Shown: positions 44,309-57,499, counted from the stretch's first letter. The stretch is 64,000 nt of DNA from Epiperipatus broadwayi (GCA_028023455.1 JAQFVV010012537.1:2170001-2234000), one strand, 5' to 3'. The notes: a model not told the origin generated them from the letters alone. Made by a program: numbers and translations.

Positions 44309-47000
44309 GACAATAATATTTTTCATATAAAATCAAAACAAACAGAAACAAAACTTTTTAAAATAATAATAATATGGTTTATTAATAACAACATAAAGAA
44401 AATATTTACAAACAAAATTTATTAGAATAAACATTGCCAAGATAGCACTGGAATCTGTTTTAAAATATTTTGACTCTCAAATTTTCTTTGGATTTACAAA
44501 ATTATAACAATTTATCTGGCTGAATTATTGAGTATTCCTCTTAAACTCTTTTAAACTGTTTATTTTGACAAACAAAATAAATAAATACATACAAGAGCAA
44601 GCAGAGGCTATTTGATATTAAATTCTAATCTCTTTTAACAATTAGAGATTCCAAATCTTTAAACTTCAATTACAATGATCTAAGTTTAACAAGCATACTT
44701 TTATTTTTATTGGCATATTTAATAATATTATGGTATCATTAAGAAATCAGAATAACACACTAATAGGTTTATAATTATTACCCTAAGTTAAGCAAACGCT
44801 AAGCTGGAATAAGCATATACAGCATATATTTTTTTTAAAATTTGTCATTAGTTACACTGACATTATTATGATGTATTTAAGCCAATTTCTAGCTAACTTT
44901 AAAATAATTTAGATGTATGCACCACTCACTCATCAGAGGTAATTTATACACATTCTTAATAAATTTTATCCACATAAAATTATTACACTAAATGTTTTTA
45001 GAATTAAAATTTAAAAGAACTTACAAATCCAGCGGCAAAAACTCTGGATGAACATATTAAAATTAGTATTTACCTACTTGAAAATAAATATAAATTATTG
45101 TTGGTTGGTTTGTGGATGTTAAAACTATCATAACAACACAATTCAGTTATTGATATACCAATAAGTATAGCTAACTACAACCTGAAGAAGCAAAGTTCCT
45201 CAAACAAACATATCTTGTTATCGCATATCTAAAAACAAATGCAACATCACCTACTGTGGTAGAACTAGCATTAATTCATCATGAGTGATAGGTCCAAATA
45301 AGTATGTACTGCAGAGCTGAATAAGAATGTGGTGGCTTCCAAAATACATAACTTTGAGGCAGAAAATAGGATGCCTGGACCTTGTTTCAGTGCATCAGGA
45401 ACAGGAAAGACACACCAGGAAAGTATAATCCTTTCTCACAGGATCTCAATACTTCAAAATGTGATTACAATCACTAGGAATACAAATATCTGGTATACAA
45501 TAACCCTCAATGGGAACAAGGACTATCACCTCATGGAAAAGCAATACAATAAGGATGGAGGACCTTGTCTACTCCATTAAGCATACTCATAATAATTAAC
45601 AAAGCCTAGCACTATGAGGCTAACAAATACTAAACTAACAACAAGATATAGACTTCACATGAACTTACTAAGTTATCACTAAGAATTTTAAAAATACAAC
45701 ATGTATACTCAATGTGAGAACCAACAATGCAAACTATGCCAAATGACTAATATAAGAATTACTTAAAATTAAATGCATATAAAAAATCTAGGCAAAGATA
45801 CAATGCACACATAATAAAATATTAAATACTAAAATATGGAGACTAGTGGACATTTAAAAGATTACAAATTAAATGTGAGAATATTAATTCTCAATGCATA
45901 TAAAAATATTTGCCGTTATTATTGATGTAGCATTTATAAAACAAATGAATGGAAACCCTCTGATAAACCTCTTGGCTGATTTAAAATAAAACTGAATGAA
46001 ATATCCCACATATAAATAAGCTAAGACTGAGATATTTAAAATCTGCAGGAATAAAATTATTGAATATAATTTTAACTTGTGAACGCTTAACAAATAATAT
46101 AAAATTTACCTGAGAATGGCAGAATATCTATCTACTCACTCTAATAAACCCATTAAAATTAAAATTGTAACATGAGTTTAACTAGCATATTTATGCTAAT
46201 AGTATTACACATATTTTAAATATATATATAGCATAGATATTTTTCTGGTTTCTTTTTTTTAAAACCAATAAAAAATGCAATTAAAAAAATACACAGCAAC
46301 TTCAGTTCATATTTTCAGCTTCCTCCATATTTCTCTTCCTTTTTGTTCAAGACATGTATATAATTTATTAAAGACAATTTATTAATCTGATGGCACAAAG
46401 CTTATGGGCAAAACATTTATAAGCATGGCAGTGATTTCTAAAAATGAAACATGTTTAATAGTTCTTTAAAGATAAAATAAAATAATTTAAAGATATTTTA
46501 ATTTCTTTCTTTAAATAGTTCAAAGAGTACTATATTAAAAACATTAAAATAATAAGAATAAGTCAGCACTAGAATGATACGTAAAACAAATTCTTTAGCT
46601 GAGAACATTATTATAGGATATTGGGTTTACATGTACAATAATATAGCTTTATTTTAATTCCATTTTTCTCTTTTAAACAAATACATTTTTTTTTAAAACA
46701 GCTTTTTTTAAAAATTATTTTCTCATACAATATTTTAAGATTTGTTTCCAAATAATTTTTCTTTACTCTTCTCAACATAAGAGTAGGATTATTTTGCAAT
46801 TAGAAAATTTCATCTGTTTAGGAGCTAGGAATAATTGTCACAAATTTACATATAGATAAATGCAAATATAACAGTTCATTATACATTTGACAGATAAAAT
46901 TCATCCTTCCTTAATTTAGTGCAGTATATTTTTCTCTTTTATAAAAACCATTTTAGAAACAAGCAATTATTATAACAGGAATATCTTGGAGTTAATATCA
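44309..47000. other. AT-rich DNA with one exon-like patch
   Basis: 45329-45580 (+) is an 83-codon frame of mixed composition (AENRMPGPCFSASGTGKTHQ) in somewhat GC-richer sequence. I recognise no family and see no clear splice sites, so I do not call it a gene. The rest is featureless. Confidence 0.35.
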
Positions 47001-48100
47001 GGTATCATTAATAGAATCTTAGACAAAATCAGCTTTGACACTTTCATGGATCACTTTCGTTATTGATCCAGTGAAGTAAAACTCTGAAACTTTTAATTGG
47101 TCAAGTGACAAACTTTTTGATACAAATATTTTCATCTTTTAATGTATATTAATTTTAGTTTCGTTTTCAAAAAGTATATTAATTATTTGTAATGTTAAGA
47201 AAGTAAATGAAAGTTATTTCAAAAATATATTTTTATTTGTATTTTATAGAAATATTCAAAAGCGGAAAAATAAAAAAAAAACATTACGAGTGAATTAGAA
47301 GCATTGTAAATGTCATTTAGATTCCTCCCAGATTTCACGTTACGAACTTTTTAAAAATTTTTTAGGAAAAATCTTAACGTCTTTCTCAAAATAATTATAC
47401 TTTCAGCATATTATTAAAAAAATACACCAAAAATACATTATAATGCCAGAAAAATATTCTAAATCATTAATCTTTGTTTGAAAATCAAATAAACAGCTTG
47501 GAGCAATCTAACCTCTTGACAAGATGTCAAAAATTGCTGCTACGGCTGGTTTCTTTTTCAATTTACAATCGTGTAAAGTATAGAATTTTTTAATAAAACC
47601 TTACTACTTTTGTAAAATAACTATATTTTTATTAGAAATATTAGATTTTATGAAAATTATTTATAATATGTACGAAACATAATAAAAAAACACTCCAAAA
47701 CATATATTTTCATTTTAGCGGTGAAAAAATATTTAACGGAATCATCAGCCAATAAGAATTGGGAATAGATTGGGAATAGATTATCTAACCAATCAAAACT
47801 GGCCTTCTTCTTTTGTTCAACTTAAAACCTTCCTAATATTGATTTTTTTACTTGTAAAATAATTCAAAAGAGGGCAGCATCTTATAGGCCTTGCTTTAAG
47901 CTTTAATACGGGTATTTTTTCATCAATGTAACTAAAAAATTGGCTGAGTTAGAGCAATCTAAAGGTGACAACTGCGATGTTGCGTTTCAGGCTATTAAAG
48001 TGTTAAATGAATTTAAAACTAGGAGATTGATGCATTTTAACTATAATAAAGTTCACTTAAAATGTCTTTCAATTTTCCCCGTTTGAGTTCTAGCTTAATT
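47001..48100. other. CpG-normal island
   Basis: CpG is frequent again (for example CACGTTACGAAC, TGCGATGTTGCG) without higher GC. Two CCAATC motifs occur near 47750-47800. No coding frame was recognised. Possible regulatory DNA; inference only. Confidence 0.3.
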
Positions 48101-51100
48101 AGATAATAACTAAGCATTTTCTGACTATAAAAGTTCAGTGCAATAAAAATATTTAGCCATAGATATACTAACTGTTGATATCCTAATTTTATTTTCCAGT
48201 AGATATAAATCATGCAATTAGGAGATAAGACAGAAGACTTAAAATTTCCTTCAAACATTTTTTTACTATAGCTTTAACAGTTAACTGAAAGTCAATATCA
48301 AGAAATGTTTCCTTTAGTTTAGCAGATTTTCATTGCAATTTTCAAAACAATTAGATATAATTTTAACATACTTTTGTTATAACAAGAAAATAATAATTTT
48401 TTTTAAAAAATTACAACTTGCTTTTTGAAAAAAAGAAAAATTTCAGGATTCAAGAGCATGCACAACACTAAATACAATAAAAAATCTTTTATTTATATAT
48501 CCTGATAATTCTACCCCTCCCTCAATTTTCATGTCAATTTCTTTTAATCTAACCAATCAATAAAATTTATTTTATATTTAATTGTAACACTTTTTAAAAT
48601 CAGCTGAAACTGATTCCTGATGTAATTTTGATCTAATTATTTGAAATTCATGTGGTTTAACGACTTCTAAATTACAAATTAATTATTAGTTTTTTATGTA
48701 ACATTTTAAAAAATATTATATTACATAAAATAAAATACAAACAAATATAAAAATTAAACTAGTTTTATTTATTACTAGACCTTTTAAATATTTATCTATA
48801 ATGATTTTATTTATTCATTTGTTTTTCTTGGTTTTTAATTAATATTGTAGTTAAATTATTATTTAATCATTTACTTCATACATCTCCACACACACAGGGA
48901 TGACCTTAAACCTAACCTCTACTAATTAATTACATTTTAAAACTACAAATAAAAATATTAAAAAATATTAGATTTAAAATAACTTAACAGGTTAAAACTA
49001 ATTTAGATTAAACATTTAAATATTATTTGACTGCTTTAATAAAATTTAAAGATTACTTTTAAATCAATTTGATACTATGTACTTTATTTATATTAACTTA
49101 TTATAGGTTATAAACTAAAAATAAACAAAACCATAAGTTATTTTATAATACATTTAACATTTTTTATTAATTTAAAAACTAACCCAATATTTACTTTAAG
49201 AAAATTACTATCATATCTTCTATAAAACTAATTACCAACATGCTATTGACTTTATACACACAATCATATAAAATTTATTATAATATTACAATATTATACA
49301 TTATTATCATATATTATTCACTAACTAATTAATTTTTTCTATTTTTATAATTTTTTTTTTAAATCAGACAATTGCAAATAAATAGTTAATTTAAGATAAA
49401 CTCTGGCACCTGTTGGAGCCAAATGAAGTTTTACTTATGTAAAATATATATATATGCTATTCTTCTGCATTCTGACACCTGTTGGGTTTAAATCATTATA
49501 AGAACTTTGGTTTGAAGTGAAAGTAGTTCCCTTTTATTTAAATAAATCCCAACAAATGAGCTATTATATGTTAATAGTCTCAGTATGATTGCTAATTAGT
49601 AGTAATTGATAGTTTCCTGGGTAAAATTATCTTTGTTTACATGGGTGTGATCTCTTAATTTCCATTCTTTATCAAACTAAAAATCTATGAAAAAATATAA
49701 AATTCAACATATATATTGTACTGGACACCATATACCCAATAACTTGAAGGCACCACCAAATTAGTCTATCAGTTTGGAAAATGTATTTTGTGTGGATGAA
49801 TATATGATAATCTGGACATATTTTGATGTAATAATTGCACTTGATGCTAGCTCAGCTTAGAATATGATGCATATAACTATTAAGCAATTGATAGATAGAT
49901 AACAGCATACAAATACCAGGCAAATTTAAATAATCAAACTATTTATTGACCAATGCTTTTTTTGAGGTGTCAGGCCCATACACGAGAAATCTAGAAATTT
50001 AATTTGCATTTTCACCTTCTATTGAGAAATTTTGCTAACATTTTTTTTTACAGCTTTAAAATTCATGTATATACTTTTTTTAATATTTTAATTTCAAAAA
50101 AATTCAAAAGATGACAGGATAATCAAATAAATGAAACTTTGAAGTAGCCAAAGTCACACATTGATGCCTAGTCATTGTATATTTGGTGATCTAAAACTTT
50201 ATGAGATTACTTTTGAGAAAATATTATGATGGCCTAAAAATTTAATTTTTGGAAAGTTTATAATTATTTTTGTATCATAATTGAGTAATAATTATTAGAC
50301 ATCAAATATATATATTATATATTTATTTTTTACAGAAATGTTTTATTTTTAAATATAAAAGAATATATACTTCTGTGTAACATCACCATAGAGATTAAGG
50401 TTGTGCGAAATACAACTGTTTAAAAATTATGTCATTCAGGAGTTAGTTATAATATTTAGTGATATTGTAAAAATTAGAAAACAAATTTAAACTTTTAAAA
50501 CATAAATTAATAGATTTACTAGACATTAAAAATAATTTGTTCAGATTTTTAAAACAAACCCCCAAAAAATGTACTGTATTTGTTTTGGTACAAATTGCAT
50601 TGGCAATTTAGAATTTTAAATTACCAAATTCCTGAAAAGAAAACAATATTTTGCTTTTTAAATATCTGTTTTTCTGACAATGTAAGTTATATATATATAT
50701 TAAGTTAAAGACATTTAAAAAAAATAGATAAAGAGCATAACTAAAAGTTATTTTGATTTGTGCTAAGATAAGGGTAAATTCTTATCGCAAATCAATTCTT
50801 AAAATGAAAGCATTCTTTCACTGTAATTAAACATGGTGACCAAAGAGAAAAAATATGATTTTGAAATAAAAATAAATTAAATTTTGTCAAAGTTAACAGG
50901 TGTCAACAGCATGTGTATGGCAGACTAAAAATCAGGAAGACTATAAAAAGCAAATATATTGTGCATCGGTCATCTTAGAATTTTTGTTTTCATTTGCCTG
51001 GTGTTATATGTGATCTGAAATAGCCATTTGGTATAAATTTTCTTTGTGAGGTCATATCAAATATGCCAAGCTACTCTCACTAACAGACTGAATTGTAATA

Positions 51101-51183
51101 TGCATGAATAAAAAAGAGTTAATTTGCAATGTTTTCTTCCTTCCTGAAATCATAATAATGCTGTGAGTGAGGTCATCACCTAC
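48101..51183. other. AT-rich, CpG-poor DNA without a recognised gene
   Basis: No gene or clear repeat was recognised. Confidence 0.4.
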
Positions 51184-51279
51184 CTGAATCTTTGAATCCT
51201 GGACTACCTTCAAGCCATAAGAAGAGTGCATAGTGGATTCCTCCCAGGGCAAACCCATGCATGGTAAACTACCCCAGTA
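51184..51279 (-). CDS. Candidate internal exon (96 bp)
   Basis: On the minus strand a 96-bp segment of about 50% GC stands out in DNA of about one quarter GC. It is bounded by an acceptor (TTCACTTATAG) and a strong donor (CAG followed by GTAGGT). Its length is a multiple of three. The frame with phase 0 at both ends is fully open (32 codons: YWGSLPCMGLPWEESTMHSS, then YGLKVVQDSKIQ). A second frame is open only downstream of an early stop. I do not recognise the protein. If real, the surrounding DNA is intron of a minus-strand gene. Confidence 0.4.
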
Positions 51280-51700
51280 CTATAAGTGAACAATTAAACT
51301 TACTGGTAAGAAACTTTGTTACAAACTTAAAAGTGATCACTTTCTTAAACTATAATGATACCAATGCTGTGTTGAATCAGACTAAAAAAATATAAATCTT
51401 AAGAGCAGTAATTTTTAGTAACCATTTAATTTTGGATTTTATATTTTTATTTGCTTAGTAATATTGTAAATATTTTAATTATGAATTAATAGATCTGAAT
51501 GTAACTTACATTGTTGTCTATTTGTTAGTTATTAATAGGATAAAATTGTTTAAATTCAACCATTATTACTTTACTAAATAAATTGCCAATGCTGTATTAA
51601 CAAATACAATCCTCTGGGTTTAGCAAATAATTCACTAATAGTAATTAGTAAAGATAGGGGGTGAGCCAGTGAATTCTTGGATAGAATTCTGGTGCCTTTC
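51280..51700. other. AT-rich DNA without a recognised gene
   Basis: Nothing was recognised. Confidence 0.4.
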
Positions 51701-51776
51701 AAATAAATTAAAAGCCGGTTCTCTCCCAACTATTATTTAAATAAATTAAAAGCCGGTTCTCTCCCAACTATTATTT
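51701..51776 (+). repeat. Exact tandem duplication, two 38-bp units
   Basis: Units 51701-51738 and 51739-51776 are identical and contain AAAGCCGGTTCTCTCCCAAC. Perfect identity implies a recent duplication. Confidence 0.95.
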
Positions 51777-51942
51777 AAGTTTAGTGCCATTAAGCAGGGT
51801 TGTGTGACCAGGAAAAATAATTGCATTTGATAAAATTACCATACAGTCTAATTAGGGAATTAGCAAATCAAGTATAATTTGGTCACTGAATATGAAACAT
51901 ATAAAGCATGTAAACCCTAAGATATACTGCTGAATGGTACAA

Positions 51943-53640
51943 AAGATTTCATTCATTTTGCAAATTGAATCTGATCCACTGGAAATTTGATGATGCAATC
52001 AGCACTTTGTTTTGATTAAAATCTAATTTTTAAAATAATTCCAAAAATCAAATGTGGTTTTTTAAAACTTATTTAATTTCTAAACAAAAATATCTATCAA
52101 ATGAGGTTAAATTTGTTACATTCTAATAAATAATAATGATTTAATAATAAAGTAAAAATTGAAAGTTTAAATCTAGTGAGAACAAAGAAATCTGTCAGAA
52201 TATAGGAGAGTTAATTACAAAAATGAAAATGTAACACATAAGAAAAAAAATCAATAAATTTATAATCAATTAATTTCAGTTATGAATGGTTTTACTAACT
52301 AAATGATCCAAAACAGTTTATTATTGTCTAATAAATAAATATGAATCTTAATTACCTTTTTACTTCAATAGTTCTTTAAATGGAAGTGCAACCACTTGAA
52401 TGATATAATATCAAAGTCATAAAAATTTTGATCTTAATTAATTTAGATAGTATATTTTGTCTTATACTTGTATGTGCCAACCTTGTCCAAAATAATTAGA
52501 GCCTAAAATGAATAATATAAAAATAATAAATGAAGTGCTATTTATATGCCAACCTCTACAATAATAACCCTGACTTTCCTACCAACAATAAGTAATATGG
52601 TATCTCTCAACATTACGAGAGTATAGCTTCTCAGAGACTTTGCTCACAGAGGCTCAGAAAGGTTCACCCTGAATAGAGAAGTGATAAAATAGAAGACACC
52701 AGTAGCCATACTAAATCTTAACCAGGATAAGATAAAAACAGAGTACTATTAAAAAGAAATGACATTAAAATCATATATATATCACTTTTTGGACAGAAAT
52801 ATAGCTGCCAAATCAAAGATAATGAAGGTTCTGATAAATCCCATAAATTATAAAGGGGGATAATTATTTATTACACACACAACTTTTTAATAACATACTA
52901 ACAAAATAATACAACAAAAATGTTCATTAAATTAAAGTCAATTGCACAAAACAAATATTTGAAACTAAACTGTTTCTTAAATCTAATGATTGATAAAGGC
53001 ATATTTATATAAATACGTGACTAATATCATTAAACAACTTTCTTAAGAAGCAATTAAAAATGATGGAAAATCTAAAGAAGTAATTCTTCAGCTACAATAA
53101 TAAACTTTATTATTTCTTAAATTTAAAGAAAATTTGTAAATAATGATTTATAAATTAGTATTTATATACAATACTTAACTAACATTCTGAGACAATTGTT
53201 TTAAGAGTTAAATAAAATAATGAAAAATTAAAAAATCAATAAATATCAGGTGACAATAATAAATTTAATCTAGATTGTGATTAATCAAATATCATTAATT
53301 ACTAAAAAAAAACTCATCCATAGAAGAAAATTAATGAAAAGCATTAAATATTATTAATTGGTTTATTTTCCCACTAATATTCTGACAGATTTCTTTGTTC
53401 TCACTAGATCTACGCTTTCAAGTTTCATTTTGATATTAAACCATTATTAGTTATCAGAATCTAATAAATTTGCCATCATTTGATAAATATTTTTGTTTAA
53501 AAATTAAATAAATTTTAAAAAATCATGCTTGATGTTTGGAATTATTTAAAAAATTATATTTTAATCAAAACAAAACACTGTCGGATCATCAAATTGCAGA
53601 TGGAGCCAATTCAATTTGCAAAATGAATGAAATCTTTTTT
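51943..53640. mobile_element. Long inverted-repeat element related to the Tigger-like element
   Basis: Arms of about 260 bp (51943-52209 and 53380-53640) are inverted copies, starting AAGATTTCATTCATTTTGCA on the left. Shared blocks include TTTTGTTTTGATTAAAAT, AAACAAAAATATYTATCAAA and AGTGAGAACAAAGAAATCTG. The arms also match 29020-29160 inside the element at 28566-29670, so the structure looks like two copies of one family joined head to head, or a foldback derivative. The centre is AT-rich without a frame. Confidence 0.7.
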
Positions 53641-55302
53641 GTTTGATGTTTGTTTTAAAGATCTGAATGTATTATTTTTAATAACTACTAAATCTATCAA
53701 TTTATGCTGTAGAAGCTTAATTTTTTTTTTGTAATTTTTATGATATCACTAAATATTATAACAATCTGCTGAGTGCCCTCATGTTTCCCATGGCCATAAT
53801 CTCTCTAGTAACAATATTGAGAAGAATATATTCTTTTATATTTTAAAATAAAACATTTCTGTAAAAAATAAATATGTAATATGATGCAAATAAAATCATA
53901 AATTTTCCAAAAAATCAAGTTTTCAGATCATCGTAATATTTTCTCGATGATTGTAATATTTTCTCGAAGTAATTTCACAAAGTTTGAGAGCATGAAATAT
54001 ATAATGCTAATCCATCATTGGCAGAACTTGAGATGCTTTGACAGACCACATATTGGATTTTCCTGTCATCTTTTGAATTATTTTGTATTTAAAATATTAG
54101 AAAATAAATATAAGCGAATTTTAAAGCGGTAAAAAAAAAATCTTCACAAAATTTTCAGCAGAGGGCAAAAAATGCAAATTTTACTTTTAGAAATCTCAAA
54201 CACTGCTCCAATGCCTGAAAAAATAAACTGATTAACAATACATATTAGATATAAAGTTACTTAACAGAGAACTGTTTTCATCTACAATGACTAACATTTT
54301 ACCAGGAAACTTTTATGGTGCAGACTTTTGATTTTAGGAGTATGTACTTTAATTGAGTGTCAAATTAGTAGTGCCATTTCTTTAGCAGGCATTGAGAAAA
54401 AGTTTCAGAATTCATGTTGTTGATCAGCAAAACAGCAGCCACTCGAATCAATAGTTTGTACCATGATTGGAATTAGAGTTATGCCAGAAGAGGTGAGTTA
54501 GACATTGGGGATTCTTCAGCCACACATACTATCAATGAAAACCCTGGAAATGGTTGATCCTTTCATTTTTCTTGTGATTGTTTAGTTTCATTTAAATAGG
54601 TCATGCATCGCACAATAATTGCAGGCAACCACTGCAGATTTTTCTTTGGAAAATTTGGTATTAAGGAGTGGCGATGTAAAAAAAAAAAAACTGAAACTTT
54701 TAATCACGAAAAAGTATATAATAATAATAATCAGCATTTACTAAGGGATTGAAGATAAGTAAATGAATGTGCTAAATTTTTTTTAACTTATATATGTCTC
54801 CAGTTCCATTGTTTCACTTACCTGTTTTCTTGGAAACATCTAGAATTGACATTAATTAAAAACTCTAGATAATCTAGCATTTTTAACTATTAAATGAATT
54901 CTTAATATTCCCAACTAATTACTTTTATTACAATGCTTAACTTTTTATTACAAAAGATGAAAATTTAAAATCCTGTAGATTAGACATTCTTTGAAATAGA
55001 TAAAAAATAAAATTTTACAAACATCACACAATTTTTTCTTCAAAGTATTTTTTTTAATTTACAAAATGATCAATTTATTTGTGTGTATATGCGTTATATC
55101 ATGCTTGTTTAAAAATTACAAAATAAAAATTTTAATAACAAAATTTAAAATTTGTACAATTTAAATATAATGTTTAACCCTTCTCTGACTTGATATTTAG
55201 AAAATATAAATTTCTATTTTTTTATTTTATTTTGAGACGCGACGAAGAAGCGTTTTAATCAATATATATATATAATTAGAATTTATCATTTATTGCAGAC
55301 TG
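53641..55302 (-). other. Possible DDE transposase relic in partly CpG-normal DNA
   Basis: Between about 53950 and 54720, minus-strand frames give short protein-like pieces: NFPKKNLQWLPAIIVRCMTY, then VAAVLLINNMNSETFSQCLL and KMLVIVDENSSLL. The last is faintly like the LLI.DN block of Tigger/pogo DDE transposases. No intact frame exists. On the + strand a good donor (GAAGAG followed by GTGAGT near 54492) follows a 24-codon open piece. Both readings are weak. Confidence 0.25.
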
Positions 55303-55316
55303 AATATTACTAGTTG

Positions 55317-55391
55317 TCAAGCGTTGATGGTCGAGTTGTCCCGAGTTTGCGGGTTCGCTTCCCGGCCGATGCTTTGCCACATGGGAAAAAA
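55317..55391 (+). mobile_element. tRNA-derived retroposon lacking the anticodon arm (family T)
   Basis: TCAAGCGTTGATGGTCGAGT is followed almost directly by the B-box part GCGGGTTCGCTTCC, GATGCTTTGCCACATGGG and an A run. The anticodon arm is deleted. A 14-bp target-site duplication AATATTACTAGTTG flanks it (55303-55316 and 55392-55405), which proves retroposition. Confidence 0.9.
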
Positions 55392-55405
55392 AATATTACT
55401 AGTTG

Positions 55406-55878
55406 CTGTATTACATCAGAGTTTATCTAAATTAAGATTTCTATCTGAAGTTGTCTAATAATAAATTTATATTTGATAAATTTATATCATAAATAATAGC
55501 AATTTTACACTTAGAAAGGCCATCATGCTTAAAAAGTAATGAATCATGGATTTGTAAAGAGACAAATATAAAAAAACGAAGGCAGCAAGAAAGTAGTGAA
55601 AAATAGTTGCTATATCAGAAATATGAGAAGATGTAGAAATAAGCTAGTCTGAGATAATGCTAAATAGAACAAGATTTGTAAGAATGCATCATTTAAAATC
55701 TAAAAGATTTGATTGGTTACAAATGTATAATCATTTATAACTTACTATTATCATCACTAGTAAAAACACTCTTAAGTAAGTCTGTCTACACTAATTCTAA
55801 TAAAAAAAAAAAAAAAAAAGAAAATCAAAGAAAAAAAGAAGTTAGAGATAACCATATAAACTTTTCTAAGAAGTTTCA
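55406..55878. other. AT-rich DNA without a recognised gene
   Basis: Contains an A run near 55802-55819. Nothing else was recognised. Confidence 0.4.
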
Positions 55879-55893
55879 ATAAAAGTGCATGCT

Positions 55894-55977
55894 GTCAAGC
55901 GTTGATGGCCTAGTGGTTAGCATAGTTCCTTTCTAAGCAGCTGGCCCGGGTTCACTTCCCGGTCAACGCTTTGACAT
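55894..55977 (+). mobile_element. tRNA-like retroposon with intact acceptor stem (family T)
   Basis: The tRNA-like core 55899-55969 has a perfect 7-bp acceptor stem (GCGTTGA with TCAACGC), an A box (TGGCCTAGTGGTTAGC) and a B box (GGTTCACTTCC, third position C to A changed from the other copies). The flanks GTCAA and TTTGAC extend the stem further. A 15-bp target-site duplication ATAAAAGTGCATGCT surrounds it (55879-55893 and 55978-55992). No poly(A) or SINE body is present. The anticodon region is disrupted, so it is not expected to be a working tRNA gene. Confidence 0.9.
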
Positions 55978-56363
55978 ATAAAAGTGCATGCTTAAATAAC
56001 GAAAAAAAAAGTAAAAAGTTAAACAGTTACCATTATCTAAACTGTTTACTTGTCATTTAAAAAAAAAATACCATTTAAAAATTTAAGGATAATAAATTGT
56101 AAATGATATTCTGTTTATTAATAATTTTATATTAACTTCAATATTGTCTACATACCCCCCCCCCCACCATTAATCTCAAATTCGACAGTGATGTGATGTG
56201 ATGCACTGTAGCTTCTTCTTAAACGAAGTCAAGAATCTCTCAGCAATTATACCAAGAAAAACTTGTTAGCTACTTAATTTTACATTCCCCTGTCTATTTT
56301 TTCCATATTCTGCTCTATCCCATTTCCACAACATAATCTTTGTCAACTCTACAGCCTTTATAT

Positions 56364-56717
56364 CTAAATCCCCCTTATCTTTTTCCAAATCCAGCATAAA
56401 AAACAATAACCTACTTTTGTATAATCACTTTTTTCATATTTATTTTTGCATAACTTTATTATATGCGCCCTTTCTGTTTTCAAGAATTTACATTCAATTA
56501 ACAAATGCCTAATATTTTCTATTCCTTCCTTACATAATTTACAGACTAAATCACCCATATTTTTCCATTTACATATATATTCTCTTGTTGCTAAAGATCC
56601 TGTTCGAGCCTTAAACAATAAACTACTTTCCTTACTATTATAAATTAATTCACACCTAATATTCTGTTTATTTCTATATATAGTTAAACTCTTTTTCCTC
56701 TCCATATTAGTTCTCAT
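56364..56717 (-). pseudogene. LINE A4 ORF2 C-terminus with zinc knuckle
   Basis: This 117-codon frame contains SSLLFKARTGSLATREYICK and the Cys/His knuckle CKLCKEGIENIRHLLIEC (C..C, then H and C), a feature placed at the end of ORF2 in several LINE clades. It overlaps the upstream frame by four bases; comparison with copy A3, where the joint is continuous, shows the break is a frameshift. Confidence 0.85.
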
Positions 56718-57499
56718 CTGTCTAACTCCCTATTTTTTATTAATATATCTATTCTTTTATCCCGTTCCTTACCACTATAACACTCAACAATCCTTTTAAC
56801 ACAATCATCCCATCTTTTGTACACATATACAGATATAAATTCTTTATCCAAATGTTTTGCATACCATATTACCTTTCTCACCCATCTTGTTACCTGCCCT
56901 TTACTCATAACCCAATTAAATACTATTTTAGCTATTCTTTTATTATCCATAAACTGCAATCTACCAAACATTTTCATTTTACTTTTTGCATCTCTCATAT
57001 AAAAACTTGACCATCCCATTTCTCCTTGAATTGCCTCCCTTGCTGCCCATACATCTGCATCCAATGCATGTCTTCCTACTTCCCTTTGAACTTTTTCTAA
57101 GTAATTTAATACCCCATTACTAACATATAATGTATCATTACCATATGTTAATCCTGCTACTGCAACTCCTTTCCATACAATTCTAGCTACATCATATTTA
57201 TTATATAAAAACACTGTTAATTTCTTTATCAATCCATTTCTTTTCTTTGCTTCATTTATCAATTTTTTCTCCCATTTATCCAAATAATTTTTCTGATTAC
57301 TTAAAATAATTCCCAAATAACTATATCTATTCACCACACTTAACTTAATATCTCCCAACAAAAATTCTACCTCTTCACTTTCTCCAGTATTAACCATCAT
57401 TATATTTGATTTTTTTTCACTAAATTTAATCCCCATCTCTTTACCACCCTTGCACATGTCCTCAACATAACTTCCATATCTTCTCTTCTTTCTGCACAT
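56714..57499 (-). CDS. LINE A4 ORF2 fragment (post-RT region)
   Basis: At 261 codons this is the longest frame in the window. It starts just after RT motif C (GGKEMGIKFSEKKSNIMMVN matches the G..iN..KS.vM.. motif D/E region) and goes on with LSVVNRYSYLGIILSNQKNY (the YLG motif typical of LINE thumbs). It ends with GRLQFMDNKRIAKIVFNWVM and KRWDDCVKRIVECYSGKERD. The ATG is an internal Met of a truncated element, so this is not a genuine start. Absence of catalytic motifs A-C means it cannot polymerise DNA. Confidence 0.9.
   Translation of the reverse strand: MCRKKRRYGSYVEDMCKGGKEMGIKFSEKKSNIMMVNTGESEEVEFLLGDIKLSVVNRYSYLGIILSNQKNYLDKWEKKLINEAKKRNGLIKKLTVFLYNKYDVARIVWKGVAVAGLTYGNDTLYVSNGVLNYLEKVQREVGRHALDADVWAAREAIQGEMGWSSFYMRDAKSKMKMFGRLQFMDNKRIAKIVFNWVMSKGQVTRWVRKVIWYAKHLDKEFISVYVYKRWDDCVKRIVECYSGKERDKRIDILIKNRELDR

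Noticed and set aside
44243-44425. 60-codon repeat protein
   Set aside because: Only four units, and the rest of the frame is AT-rich chance sequence.
45329-45580. 83-codon frame with GTGKTH, reminiscent of a P-loop
   Set aside because: The motif lacks the full GxxxxGK[ST] spacing and the rest has no ATPase features; no splice sites.
55894-55977. Functional tRNA gene (perfect acceptor stem)
   Set aside because: A 15-bp target-site duplication and the disrupted anticodon stem argue for a retroposed copy.
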